The notes beneath the pieces were generated by a model. That model did not search any database and was not told the DNA's origin. It worked only from the letters and a program-made list of their open reading frames with translations. From NCBI GenBank assembly GCA_964562015.1, contig CAZLRH010000005.1, positions 1 to 64,000 of the forward strand: a stretch of DNA of 64,000 nucleotides, in the 5' to 3' direction. Source of the DNA: CAZLRH01 sp964562015. Its GTDB lineage: Bacteria > Verrucomicrobiota > Verrucomicrobiia > Opitutales > JABDGR01. Within the stretch, counting starts at the first letter, position 1, and every line of letters begins with the position of its first letter. Below, piece after piece: positions 15,390 through 24,566 of this stretch. The position numbers and the translations under genes were made by a program.

Positions 15390-17903
15390 TCACGCGTTCG
15401 CCAGGGTCCCGCGCGTGACGCCGAGCTGGTTGGTGACGCGCAATTCGCGCCAGAGTTCGGGCCCCGAGATTTCACCGCGCAGCAGGCGCCGGTAGCGGTC
15501 CAGCGTGCGCGCCACCTCCTCCGCGTTCTCCCGCAAAAACTCGATGCGGAAGGCCGGCACCCCAAGCGCGGCGAGATGCCGGGCATGTTCCCCGCCGGAT
15601 TGCGCGCGGGCGTTATAGAGGGTGTTGCGGCAGCCGGCATCGGCCTTGAGCGTGTGCAGCGCGCCCACGCGGTCGCGCAGCCGCACGTCGTGTTTGTCGC
15701 ACGGGCGCCCGCAATCGCGGTAGTCCTTGCCCTTCGATAAAAACGTGCAGAACACACAGTGCTCCATGTGAAACATCGGCATGTGCTGGTGCAGGGTGAC
15801 TTCGAACCAGCGCGCGGGCGCGGCCCGCAACAGGGCGTCCAACTGCGCAATGTTCAAATCATACGAAGCGGTCAGCCGCTCCAGGCCGCACGCATGGATG
15901 AAATGTGCCGCGGTCAGCGGGTTCGCTACGTTGAGCGAAAAATCACCGCGCTGCCGGTCGCCCGCGAAAAAGGTGAGATGATCGTAATTGCGCACGAGGT
16001 AGCCGGTCGCCTCGCACGAGCGCACTTGCTTCAAAATCCATTCTTCGCCGCTCTTGAAAATGCGCGGCGGAGCCACCCAGATTTCCACCGGCTTGGTGTT
16101 GATCGGCGGCAGGCCGCGGACAAATTTCACCGCCTCGCGGTAACGTTTTGGATCTTCATACTCGACGTAAATCGTGGCCACGCCCGCGGCGGCCACCGCT
16201 TCAAGTTGCGCTTGGGTGCGCACGAGAGGTATGAGTTCCGGCTCCGTCGGACCCGTGGAAGCGGCGGGCTGCTCGACGAGTTGAATGTCCTTCGGGGTAA
16301 ATTCGCGCAGTTCCCAGCGCAAGGGCGCCTCCCGCAGTTGCAGCAACCGCGTGGCCAGTTCCCGCCGCACGCGGTTGATTTCGCTCACCGGCAGCATCAC
16401 CGTGCCTTCCACCTTCCACTCCAAATCCGCGAGGGCAAACGGCGTGTCGCCGAGGCGATTCAGTTGCTCGCGCAAACTTGCGGCGGTCATTGGCTGCTTG
16501 AAGGCGGCTTGCAGCGGCGCGGCCGATTCCGCGCGCGCGCTGTGTCCGGTTTCATCACGCATTTCCAAAATCAAGGGTGCGCCGGCGGCGCCGTGCGCGG
16601 AAAACCACACGGGCTCGCGCCGCTGGATTTTACCTTCGACAAAGGTGGTTTGCAGGCGCTTGGTGAGCACCGGGTCGCTGGTTTTCCAGACGCGGTCGCC
16701 GGGCCGCACCCGCGCAAAATCCACGTCTTCGCGGCCGAAGCGCAACGCGGTGTCCCGTCCGGCGGGTTCGACGCCGTGAATGCGTCCGCCCTCTTCGCCC
16801 AAATCGGGCCGCCCGGCGTCGAAGACCACGCCATCGCCCGGTTTCACCGGGCCAGCCAGGGTGCGCAACCAGACGAAGGGCGCGGCGACGCGGGCCACTT
16901 CGCCGAGAAACACGCCGCGCTTGGTGCCGAAGCGCGCGTGCACGAGTTGCTGGTTGTCGATCCCGTGCAGCCACCCGGTGTGCAGCCCGCGCGAAAAACT
17001 CATTTCCAGATCGTACCGGTATTTTTCGCGCCACTGTTTGGCCAGGGCCGCGCCGGCTTCGGCGGAAACAAAAGCGTCAGATTTTTTGGAGTCTGGAAAA
17101 AGCTGATCGAGGGCCTGGCGGTAAACGCGGGTCACGTTCGCCACGTATTCCGGGGTTTTCAAACGGCCTTCGATTTTCAACGAGGCGATGCCCGCGCGCA
17201 CGAGTTCCGGCAGCGCCTCCAATCCGCACAAGTCCTGCGGGCTCAGCAAATATCGCCGGTCGCCGAGTTCCACCGTCTCGCCATCAGAAAGCAATTCATA
17301 AGTCATGCGGCAGGCCTGGGCGCATTCGCCGCGGTTGGCCGAGCGCCCGCCGAGGGATTCGCTGGTCAGGCATTGTCCGGAATAGGCCACGCACAAGGCC
17401 CCGTGCACGAAAACCTCGAGTGGGATTTCCGCCGCCGTGGCGGTGCGGATTTTTTCCATCTCCCCGAGCGAACATTCCCGCGCGAGCACCACCCGCGAGC
17501 AGCCGAGCTGTCGCGCAAATTCCGCCCCCGCTGCGCTGGTCACGCTCATTTGCGTTGAGGCATGAATCGGGAAATCCGGCGATAGGCGGCGAATCAACTG
17601 GCAGATGCCGATGTCCTGCACGAGGGCGGCATCCACCCCCGCGGCGATGATGGCCCGCAACGAGCGCTCGGCCTCGGCCAATTCATCCGCGAAAATCAGC
17701 GTGTTGAACGTCACGTACCCGCGTACGCCGCGGCCGTGGAGAAACGCCATCAACTCCGGCAAATCCGCCGGGGTGAAATTGGCGGCCCGCACGCGCGCGT
17801 TGAACCGGCCCACACCGAAATAAATGGCATCGGCGCCATTTTCGACGGCAGCGCGCGCGCAATCCCAATTGCCGGCGGGCGCCAGAAGTTCCGGACGAGT
17901 CAT
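15390..17903 (-). CDS. U32 family protein, RlhA-like with central DUF3656-type insert
   Basis: An 837-residue protein opening MTRPELLAPAGNWDCARAAV, the standard start of peptidase-U32 proteins (LLAPAG, then YFGVGRFNAR). It contains the family block with four cysteines: ALCVAYSGQCLTSE (171, 178) and NRGECAQACRMTYEL (194, 198). A central region (about 300-550) separates this from a C-terminal part with HMEHCVFCTFLSKGKDY and CGRPCDKHDV. This arrangement matches the RlhA/YdcP group, which hydroxylates C2501 of 23S rRNA and binds an iron-sulfur cluster, rather than a true protease. The start at 17903 removes a non-conserved N-terminal stretch. The protein is longer than E. coli RlhA (about 650 aa), consistent with members having an insert. 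Confidence 0.85.
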   Translation of the reverse strand: MTRPELLAPAGNWDCARAAVENGADAIYFGVGRFNARVRAANFTPADLPELMAFLHGRGVRGYVTFNTLIFADELAEAERSLRAIIAAGVDAALVQDIGICQLIRRLSPDFPIHASTQMSVTSAAGAEFARQLGCSRVVLARECSLGEMEKIRTATAAEIPLEVFVHGALCVAYSGQCLTSESLGGRSANRGECAQACRMTYELLSDGETVELGDRRYLLSPQDLCGLEALPELVRAGIASLKIEGRLKTPEYVANVTRVYRQALDQLFPDSKKSDAFVSAEAGAALAKQWREKYRYDLEMSFSRGLHTGWLHGIDNQQLVHARFGTKRGVFLGEVARVAAPFVWLRTLAGPVKPGDGVVFDAGRPDLGEEGGRIHGVEPAGRDTALRFGREDVDFARVRPGDRVWKTSDPVLTKRLQTTFVEGKIQRREPVWFSAHGAAGAPLILEMRDETGHSARAESAAPLQAAFKQPMTAASLREQLNRLGDTPFALADLEWKVEGTVMLPVSEINRVRRELATRLLQLREAPLRWELREFTPKDIQLVEQPAASTGPTEPELIPLVRTQAQLEAVAAAGVATIYVEYEDPKRYREAVKFVRGLPPINTKPVEIWVAPPRIFKSGEEWILKQVRSCEATGYLVRNYDHLTFFAGDRQRGDFSLNVANPLTAAHFIHACGLERLTASYDLNIAQLDALLRAAPARWFEVTLHQHMPMFHMEHCVFCTFLSKGKDYRDCGRPCDKHDVRLRDRVGALHTLKADAGCRNTLYNARAQSGGEHARHLAALGVPAFRIEFLRENAEEVARTLDRYRRLLRGEISGPELWRELRVTNQLGVTRGTLANA

Positions 17904-18045
17904 GGCGGAGAAGGTAGAAGTCAGAATGGAGAAGGTAGAATAGAAGATACCGGACAAAGAATATAGCAGGAAAATGAAGTAGAGATAAGAGCGGAATCCC
18001 TTTTCATTCTACCTTCCACCTCCTGCCTGCTCCATTCCGCTTCAC

Positions 18046-18858
18046 TCACACATACTGCTCCCGCAGCAGCGCGGCGGCCGCTTCATCCAGCAGGTCGCGG
18101 CGGCGCAAGTCGTCGAAATGGCCCAGGAGATCCTCGACTCGCAGGCGGCGTTTGTCGGCCCCGGACAGATCGTGCAGCACGCGGCCCTGATGCATCATCA
18201 GCACGCGGTCGCCGTGCGCCACCGCCTGAGCCATCGAGTGCGTGACCATCAGCGTCGTCAATTTGTCGCGTTCGACAAGGCGCGCCGTCAGTTGCAGAAC
18301 CTGCTCCGCGCTTTTCGGATCCAGCGCCGCGGTGTGTTCGTCAAGCAGGAGCAAATCCGGTTTCAGCCACGTGGCCATGAGCAGCGTGAGCGCCTGGCGC
18401 TGGCCGCCGGAGAGCGAGCCGATGGCGTTGTCGAGGCGGTCCTCTAGGCCCATTTTCAATTCCCGCGTGCGCTCGCGCAATTCTCCCATCAGTTTTTTGT
18501 GCAGCGCCCAACCGCAGCCGCGCGCCCGGCCACGCTTGGCGGCGAGCGAAAAATTCTCCGCAATGGACATGTTCGGCGCGGTGCCGCTGAACGGATTTTG
18601 AAAAACGCGGCCAATGTGCCGTGCGCGCCGGTGCTCCGGCCAGTGTGTCACGTCATGCCCCGCCAGCACGATTTTTCCCGAGTCGATGGGAAAGGTGCCG
18701 GCCACGGCATTGAGCATCGAAGATTTGCCCGAGCCGTTGCCGCCCAGCACGACGACGAATGAACCCGCGGCGATTTCCAGCGACACGCCCCGCAGCGCGC
18801 GCACCTCGTTGACGGTGCCCGGGTTGAACGTCCGGCGAATATCGTGCAGCGCAAGCAT
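18046..18858 (-). CDS. ABC transporter ATPase of an uncharacterised uptake operon
   Basis: A 270-residue ATP-binding protein: Walker A GGNGSGKSS (about 39-47), Q-loop VFQNPFSGTAPNMSIAENF, signature LSGGQRQAL, Walker B LLLLDEHTAALDP, and H-loop VTHSM. The long Q-loop region and 'ENF' are typical of the ATPases (COG1101) that pair with a LivH-like permease and an ABC_sub_bind (PF04392) binding protein; characterised relatives include a TrpXYZ tryptophan importer. It is the last gene of a four-gene minus-strand operon (binding protein, STAS protein, permease, ATPase), with 27 bp to the permease stop. Substrate is unknown. Confidence 0.92.
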   Translation of the reverse strand: MLALHDIRRTFNPGTVNEVRALRGVSLEIAAGSFVVVLGGNGSGKSSMLNAVAGTFPIDSGKIVLAGHDVTHWPEHRRARHIGRVFQNPFSGTAPNMSIAENFSLAAKRGRARGCGWALHKKLMGELRERTRELKMGLEDRLDNAIGSLSGGQRQALTLLMATWLKPDLLLLDEHTAALDPKSAEQVLQLTARLVERDKLTTLMVTHSMAQAVAHGDRVLMMHQGRVLHDLSGADKRRLRVEDLLGHFDDLRRRDLLDEAAAALLREQYV

Positions 18859-18885
18859 GGTGTAAAATCGGCGGAGTCGGGGAAA

Positions 18886-19830
18886 TCAGGCGGTGGGAAT
18901 CGCGGGCCGGCGTTTGAGTTTGGCCAGCAATTGCGGCATTACCAGGGCGAGAAAAACGCAGAGGGCAGTGATTAATTTCAAGTCATTGGGTTCGAGGCCC
19001 GCGCGCAAGGCCATCGCCACCAGCAGTCGAAACAGGACCGAACCCATCACCGCCCCGATGATGGCGTAGCCGAGGCTGCGCGTGCCGGTCAGCGCCTCAC
19101 CGATGATGACGCTCGCGAGACCCCACACGATCATCCCGATGCCCATTTGCGCATCGGCGAAATCCTGGTACTGGCACAACAGCGAGCCGCACAGCGCGAC
19201 CAGCCCGTTCGACAGGGCCAGTCCGAAAATCCGGCAGCGCTCGACGCTCACGCCCAGCGCCCGCACCATTTGCGGGTTGTCCCCCGAGGCCCGCAACGCC
19301 GTCCCCAAATCCGTGCGAAAAAACCAGTACAGCGCGCTGCCCACCAGCGCCACCAGCAGCGACATCGAAATAAACATGATCGCATCGTTGCCGTCCACCC
19401 GCCAGCCCATCAGCGAGAAGCCGCCGCCCCACCACTGCTGGCTCAAATCCTTCGCCCAGCCGTTCAGGCCCCACGATCGTTGCGTGACGGGATTGAACAG
19501 GGAGACATTGCTTTTGCCCATGACGCGCAAATTCACCGAGTAAAGGGCCGTCATCACCAGAATGCCGGACAGCAAGGGATTGATGCCGCACTTGGTCTGC
19601 AACAGGCCCGTGACGACGCCGGCCGCAGTGCCGGCCAGCGTGCCGGCCGCAGTGGCGAACAGCGGGTCGTGGCCGCCGGCCAGCAGGGTGGCGGTGACCG
19701 CCGCGCCCAGCGTGATGGAGCCGTCCACCGTGATGTCCGCCACGTCGAACAACCGGAACGAAATGTACACGCCAAGCGTCAGCAGGCTCAAAATCAGGCC
19801 GAGGGTGATGGCGCCAAGCAAAAGGTTCAT
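18886..19830 (-). CDS. ABC transporter permease (COG4120-like)
   Basis: A 314-residue inner-membrane protein with about nine hydrophobic segments, starting MNLLLGAITLGLILSLLTLG. The region DVADITVDGSITLGAAVTA and the later GLALSNGLVALCGSLLCQYQ with GMIVWGLASVIIGEAL are hallmarks of the branched-chain-type permeases of the TrpXYZ-like importers. It forms the pore with the ATPase encoded immediately downstream. The gap to the STAS gene upstream is 24 bp, so the four genes are likely one transcript. Confidence 0.9.
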   Translation of the reverse strand: MNLLLGAITLGLILSLLTLGVYISFRLFDVADITVDGSITLGAAVTATLLAGGHDPLFATAAGTLAGTAAGVVTGLLQTKCGINPLLSGILVMTALYSVNLRVMGKSNVSLFNPVTQRSWGLNGWAKDLSQQWWGGGFSLMGWRVDGNDAIMFISMSLLVALVGSALYWFFRTDLGTALRASGDNPQMVRALGVSVERCRIFGLALSNGLVALCGSLLCQYQDFADAQMGIGMIVWGLASVIIGEALTGTRSLGYAIIGAVMGSVLFRLLVAMALRAGLEPNDLKLITALCVFLALVMPQLLAKLKRRPAIPTA

Positions 19831-19854
19831 GGATATGAAAAGTAATAAATTAAT

Positions 19855-21108
19855 TTAAACGTCCAGTGGGCCGAACCACAGCGCGCCGCGGAAAAACCGG
19901 CTTTCGCCCGCGCCCACGCCGGGCCGCGGATCCGCCACGAGATGCAGCACGCCGAGCACCCGACCGGTGTCAAAGAGGCTCGCGGCCGTTTCCGCGAGGT
20001 TGATGCGCCCCTGCCGCACGGGTCGGTAGGGAAAGACTGCGGCATGCACATGGCCGCGCGGTCCGCCGTTCGCGCCGAGCGGCCGGGTGAACGCGCCCAC
20101 CGGCCCGCCGGTTTTCCCCTCGGCGAGAATGCCGACCAGCAGCGCGACCGAGTTTAAATAGGCGGGCTCGGCGGTAAACGTCAGCCAATCGCGCACGGCG
20201 GGAAAATCGAAGGCGTGCGCGCAGCCTGTCGCACCGGGCGCGCGCCGCAAACACGCGCCGACCAGCGCCGCTGCCTCGACGACCGCGGCAAAGGCCACCA
20301 CCGGCGCGCCCGCCGCCGCGAGCAACCCCGCGGCCAGGTCCGACCAGGCGGCATCGCGGGTCTCGCGGGATGCCTCAAAGCGGGCCTGATGTGAAAACGC
20401 GCCCTGGGCCACCAAGCCTTGGGCGAGCCGCGCCTCGGGCGCCAGTTCCGCCTCGGCCACCAAATAATCCGGCTGGTTCGCGCCATCGGCAGGCAGGCAA
20501 ACCGCCACGCCGGCGGCGGCCAGCAATTCCCCCAGCGCGGTCGGGGCCTGGGCGTCGGCTTGGCCAAACGCGCCAAAGCCCAGCGCGAGCGTGGTCCCGG
20601 GCAAAGGCGTGTTTTCCAGCGGAGTGGCGGCCAGCGCGGGCAAATTCACCGGCGCACCCGCGTTCGGCGGCAGGCCCGCGAAGCGGCCCCGCCAGCGCGC
20701 ACCAGCCGCAATTTCCTCAATTTCCCCCGCGAAACCGCGACCGCTCCACGGCCGGGTGCGGGGCACGACCGGTGCGGGGGCTTTGGCGGATGCAGTCGTG
20801 CCGGCGGCGGCCGTGTCCAACAAGGCTTGGAGGCCCGCGAGTTTGAGCGTTTTTTCGACTTCGGTGGACGCGGACAAAATCGCCAGGCGGCCCTGGGCTT
20901 TGCGCAATTCCCGCCAGTGAAGCATGAGCACGCGAATTCCGGCCGAACTCAAAAACACGACGCCCGCCAGATTCAAATGCACGTCGTGAAAGCCGTCGCG
21001 CACCGCCTGTTGCAACGCCGCCCCGAGCGATTCGCTCCACGCCGCGTCCAACCGCCCGCGCACGGTGAGCGTGGCGGTGCGGGCGGCGATCTGGCGTTCG
21101 ATTTCCAT
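19855..21108 (-). CDS. STAS-domain protein within an ABC uptake operon
   Basis: A 417-residue cytoplasmic protein. Residues 1-100 are a STAS domain: RTATLTVRGRLDAAWSESL, HDVHLNLAGVVFLSSAGIRV (Ser54/Ser55 at the position phosphorylated in anti-sigma-factor antagonists), and LAILSASTEVEKTLKLAGL. The remaining about 300 residues, rich in Ala/Gly, match nothing I recognise; they contain GRFAGLPPNAGAPVNLPALA and RGHVHAAVFPYRPVRQGRIN. It lies between the binding-protein gene and the permease gene. STAS domains are known to regulate some transporters (SulP family), so I infer it gates or couples this importer, or links it to a phosphorylation switch. No serine kinase or phosphatase is adjacent. Confidence 0.75.
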   Translation of the reverse strand: MEIERQIAARTATLTVRGRLDAAWSESLGAALQQAVRDGFHDVHLNLAGVVFLSSAGIRVLMLHWRELRKAQGRLAILSASTEVEKTLKLAGLQALLDTAAAGTTASAKAPAPVVPRTRPWSGRGFAGEIEEIAAGARWRGRFAGLPPNAGAPVNLPALAATPLENTPLPGTTLALGFGAFGQADAQAPTALGELLAAAGVAVCLPADGANQPDYLVAEAELAPEARLAQGLVAQGAFSHQARFEASRETRDAAWSDLAAGLLAAAGAPVVAFAAVVEAAALVGACLRRAPGATGCAHAFDFPAVRDWLTFTAEPAYLNSVALLVGILAEGKTGGPVGAFTRPLGANGGPRGHVHAAVFPYRPVRQGRINLAETAASLFDTGRVLGVLHLVADPRPGVGAGESRFFRGALWFGPLDV

Positions 21109-21125
21109 GCAAAAGGGGCGGCGGG

Positions 21126-23213
21126 TTATTTGATTACTTTGTCGGCGCGCTGCTGGAGGACCGCCGGCACGTCGAGCCCCTGGTCGCGGGCATTGCGCAG
21201 GTTGATGACAAAATTCTTTTTGCTCGGATAACTGAAAGCGATGTCCGCCGGATTGTCGCCCCGCATCACGCGCGCGGCCATCATCGCCGTATCATAGCCC
21301 GCCTGGTGGTAATCCATGGAGACCGAGAGCATCGCGCCTTGATCGATCATCGGAGTTTGAAAGGTGAACAGCGGCAAGCCGCGGGCCCGGGCGGCCTGCG
21401 CAATGGCCGCAAAACCGGAGGCGCTCAGGTTGTCGGGAATCTGCACGATGGCGTCGATGTTCTTGCCGGCGAGGGCGCGGGCGGCGTCGGGCAACTCGCC
21501 GATGCTGTTGGCCGCGACCGCTTCAACCGTGAGGCCGGCCGCCTGCGCTTTTTCCTTCCAGTATTCCAGCGTCTTGACGGAATTAACCTCGGCCGGGCAG
21601 AACAGGGTGCCCAGGCGCTTCAATTTCGGAAAGTAAGTCTTGATGATTTCCGCCATTTCGGAGGCCGGCGCGAGCGTGCTGATGCCGGTCATCGTGGACA
21701 AATGTTTCTCAAAACTTATACCCGCGCCCGCGCTTACCGGGTCGGACGCCATGGTGAATACGACCGGCTTGTCCTTCACTTTGCGCACCGCCGCCTGCAA
21801 GGTGGGCGTGGAGACGGTGATGTACAAATCCGTGCCATCGGCGGTGGCGGCGTCGAACAATTGGTTGAGCATGGGCATTTCGCCCTGGGCGCTGCGTTTG
21901 TGCAGCACGTAATCGCGGCCCTCGACCAGGCCGCTTTTTTGGAAGCCGTCCTGCAAGCCCTCCAGGGCTTCTTCCGCCGGGGGCGTTTCCAAATAAACAA
22001 TGATCTGAATGCGCCACGGGAGTTTGCCGCCGGGCGGTGGCATCGTGGGGCGGTTGTCCACCGTTGGCGCCATCGGGGCCGGTTTGGCTGGAACCGGTGC
22101 GGCGGTTTCCTGGGCGAGGGTCACCGGAATGAGTTCGCGCACCGTGCCGGTTTTCTCGACGATATAACCCGCGCGCGCGATTTCCTCGGCGGAAAAGGCC
22201 CACGGGTCGCGCAAGGCCGCGCGGGTTTTTTCGTTCAGCCCCAACCGGCGCGGGACATAATTCCGCACCGGCATCGTGCCGGGCGGCGTGCCGTTCAAAA
22301 TATCCCCCGCGAGCTGCCCGGCGGCGAACCCGACTTGGTAATAATTCGCGCCCAAGTCGAACAGTGCGCCGCGTTGCGCCTGGCCGGAGATATTGGAAAA
22401 AATCGGGATGTGTGCCTTGTCCGCCGCCTGTTGAAGAATGTCATAGGCGGTGATCAGCGTCGCGTCGCCGCCCGTCCAAAAGGCCTCGACCCCGCGCGCC
22501 ACGAGCGAATCGGCCGCTTCGCGCACGTCCTTGCTGCCTTCGATGGGAGCCTCGAGCAGCGTCAGGCCCAACTCCTGGCAAATGGCCCGCGCGCGCTTGG
22601 TGCAGACTTCGGAGTTCACCTCCGCCGGGTTCCAGACCACGCCTACCGTTTTCAGTTTTGGATTCGACTTGAGCGCCTCGCGAAAAATATCCTCGACCGG
22701 CTGGGCGGTGCCGTAACCCGTCAAATGCGCCGGTTTGTCCGTGGTGTCCAGCGTGCGGATGCCGACGCCTGCGGCAATGGGGTCGCTGACGGCGCAAAAC
22801 ACCAGCGGTACCCGCCCGTCGCGGTCAGCACTGGCCAAGGCTTGCAGGCACACCGTGGAAATGCAGGCCACCAAGTCATTGCCGCCGTTCACCATTTGCC
22901 GTGAAATTTGGTTCGCGGCGGGCAGGTCGCCTTCGGCGATTTGGGTTTGCACGCGCAGCTTGTCCCCGTCCTTCCAGCCCCGGCTGGCCAAGCCGTCGAG
23001 AAAGCCCTGGCGGGTGTCATCCATGACCGCATTCGACGCATACTGTAAAAGGGCGACCTTCTTGGGATTGGCCGCGGAGGCGGCGGCCACTTTCGCCTGG
23101 GCCGCGGCATCGAGCGCCCGCCGGCGCGAACCCAAGTCGGAGACCAGCAAAACGCCCGCCGACACCGCAATCAGCAACAGTCCCGGCAGGAGATGGCGAA
23201 CAGTCGAACGCAT
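21126..23213 (-). CDS. tandem double ABC substrate-binding protein (PF04392-like)
   Basis: A 695-residue exported protein that starts MRSTVRHLLPGLLLIAVSAG. It contains two copies of the same binding-protein fold, at about 50-345 and 400-695. Matching pairs are visible: LVFCAVSDPIAAGVGI with VVFTMASDPVSAGAGI, VGVVWNPAEVNSE with LGTLFCPAEVNSV, and NYYQVGFAAGQLAGDIL with DYHQAGYDTAMMAARVM. The halves are diverged, so the fusion is old. The linker is Pro/Ala-rich (VPAKPAPMAPTVDNRPTMPP). Family members carry solutes, including tryptophan in TrpX, to the permease. First gene of the operon. Without a lipobox, an N-terminal membrane anchor may hold it near the permease. Two domains could raise capacity or bind two ligands. 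Confidence 0.88.
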   Translation of the reverse strand: MRSTVRHLLPGLLLIAVSAGVLLVSDLGSRRRALDAAAQAKVAAASAANPKKVALLQYASNAVMDDTRQGFLDGLASRGWKDGDKLRVQTQIAEGDLPAANQISRQMVNGGNDLVACISTVCLQALASADRDGRVPLVFCAVSDPIAAGVGIRTLDTTDKPAHLTGYGTAQPVEDIFREALKSNPKLKTVGVVWNPAEVNSEVCTKRARAICQELGLTLLEAPIEGSKDVREAADSLVARGVEAFWTGGDATLITAYDILQQAADKAHIPIFSNISGQAQRGALFDLGANYYQVGFAAGQLAGDILNGTPPGTMPVRNYVPRRLGLNEKTRAALRDPWAFSAEEIARAGYIVEKTGTVRELIPVTLAQETAAPVPAKPAPMAPTVDNRPTMPPPGGKLPWRIQIIVYLETPPAEEALEGLQDGFQKSGLVEGRDYVLHKRSAQGEMPMLNQLFDAATADGTDLYITVSTPTLQAAVRKVKDKPVVFTMASDPVSAGAGISFEKHLSTMTGISTLAPASEMAEIIKTYFPKLKRLGTLFCPAEVNSVKTLEYWKEKAQAAGLTVEAVAANSIGELPDAARALAGKNIDAIVQIPDNLSASGFAAIAQAARARGLPLFTFQTPMIDQGAMLSVSMDYHQAGYDTAMMAARVMRGDNPADIAFSYPSKKNFVINLRNARDQGLDVPAVLQQRADKVIK

Positions 23214-23373
23214 ACGGAGCAAGGGGCAGAATTGGATATTCGCCCGGCGGAAGCAAACCAAAGTCGCGGCGGTGGGCGCGTTAAACTAAAGAGGCTTCCA
23301 GTGCCCTCGCATTCCCGCCAGCCACAAAAAAGATTGTCCCGCCGCGGGCGATTGGGGCATAAACGGCAGCCTT

Positions 23374-23652
23374 ATGGCCAAAACCGTTGTTCGGCAGGAG
23401 GTGTTTTACGCGGGCCGCGTGCAAGGCGTGGGGTTCCGGTACACGGTCCGGCAAGTCGCCCAGGGTTTCGAGGTCACGGGGCAGGTGAAAAACCTGCCGG
23501 ACGGCCGGGTGCACCTCATCGCCGAGGGCGACGAAACCGAACTGCAATCTTTTCTGGGTGAAATTCTGGCGCAGATGCAGCATTATATAAAGGAGACGGA
23601 GACCCGCGTGTTGGACGGCCCGGCGGCTTTTCGTGATTTCCACATTGGCTAA
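23374..23652 (+). CDS. acyP: acylphosphatase
   Basis: A 92-residue protein with the complete family signature: GRVQGVGFRYTVRQVAQ with catalytic Arg22, and VKNLPDGRVHLIAEGDETEL with catalytic Asn40. It hydrolyses acyl phosphates in the cytoplasm. Length matches the family. It is divergent from the uptake operon and precedes the ABC exporter genes by 26 bp, but functional linkage to them is not evident. Confidence 0.95.
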   Translation: MAKTVVRQEVFYAGRVQGVGFRYTVRQVAQGFEVTGQVKNLPDGRVHLIAEGDETELQSFLGEILAQMQHYIKETETRVLDGPAAFRDFHIG

Positions 23653-23678
23653 CCGCTTCCGGCTTTTCGTCCCGCAAC

Positions 23679-24566
23679 ATGGCTGTCCCCGCAATCAACG
23701 TCGTCCATCTGACCAAGGATTTCCATCTGGGCTTGCGCGGAGTCAAACTGCGCGCAGTGGAGGATTTGTCGCTGACGGTGGCGGACAACCAGGTGTACGG
23801 GCTGCTCGGGCCCAACGGTTCCGGCAAAAGCACGACGATGAAGATCATCCTCGGGCTGCTCGAGCCGACGCGCGGGCACTGCGAAATTTTCGGCCTGCCC
23901 AGTGGCTCGGTGGAGGCCCGGCGGCAGGTGGGCTTTTTGCCGGAGGCGCCGTACTTTTACCGCTTCCTCACGGGCCGCGAACTGGTGGAATTTTACGCGG
24001 GCATTTGCGGCGTGCCCGCGGGGAACCGCCGCGCCCGCGTGAACGAAGTGATTGAACTCGTCGGTTTGACCGCGGCGGCGTCCCGGCGCGTGGGCACTTA
24101 TTCCAAGGGCATGTTGCAGCGCATCGGCCTCGCGCAGGCGATTGTGCACGACCCGCGGCTCGTCATCCTCGACGAGCCTACCGCGGGCGTGGATCCGATT
24201 GGCTCGCGGGTCATGGGGGAACTCATTGTCGAACTCAAACGCCGCGGCAAGACGGTCCTGTTGTGCTCGCACCTCCTCGCGCAAGTCGAGGGCGTATGTG
24301 ACCATCTGGCGATTCTCAATCAAGGGAAACTCGTGGCCCAAGGGAGCGTGGCCGAGTTGTTGCGCAAGGAAAACCTGAACACTTTGGCCGTGGAAAATTA
24401 TTCGCCCGCCTTGCGCGCGGAACTTGAAGCCGTGCTGGCCCGGCATGGCGCCAAATTAATGCGCGTGGACGAAGCCCGTTCGTCGCTCGATGAATGGTTT
24501 GTCGAAAAAGTCGCGCCGCAGGCCACCCGCCCGCCGGGCGCGCCCGGCGCAGGAGGCCAGTCATGA
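23679..24566 (+). CDS. ABC-2 exporter ATPase
   Basis: A 295-residue ATPase with Walker A GPNGSGKS (44-51), signature YSKGMLQRIGLAQAI, Walker B LVILDEPTAGVDP and H-loop CSHLL. The degenerate signature YSKGM is the one usual in the CcmA/NatA-type exporters. The C-terminal extension (about 230-295) is a regulatory-like tail ending in a Pro/Gly-rich segment. Its stop overlaps the start of the permease by 4 bp (ATGA), so the two are translationally coupled. Substrate unknown; Verrucomicrobia and Planctomycetes often pair this system with the next two genes. Confidence 0.93.
   Translation: MAVPAINVVHLTKDFHLGLRGVKLRAVEDLSLTVADNQVYGLLGPNGSGKSTTMKIILGLLEPTRGHCEIFGLPSGSVEARRQVGFLPEAPYFYRFLTGRELVEFYAGICGVPAGNRRARVNEVIELVGLTAAASRRVGTYSKGMLQRIGLAQAIVHDPRLVILDEPTAGVDPIGSRVMGELIVELKRRGKTVLLCSHLLAQVEGVCDHLAILNQGKLVAQGSVAELLRKENLNTLAVENYSPALRAELEAVLARHGAKLMRVDEARSSLDEWFVEKVAPQATRPPGAPGAGGQS

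Noticed and set aside
18046..23213. Naming the uptake operon as a tryptophan importer (TrpXYZ)
   Set aside because: Family resemblance only; there is no T-box, TRAP site or tryptophan gene next to it, and the double binding protein and STAS subunit differ from the known system.
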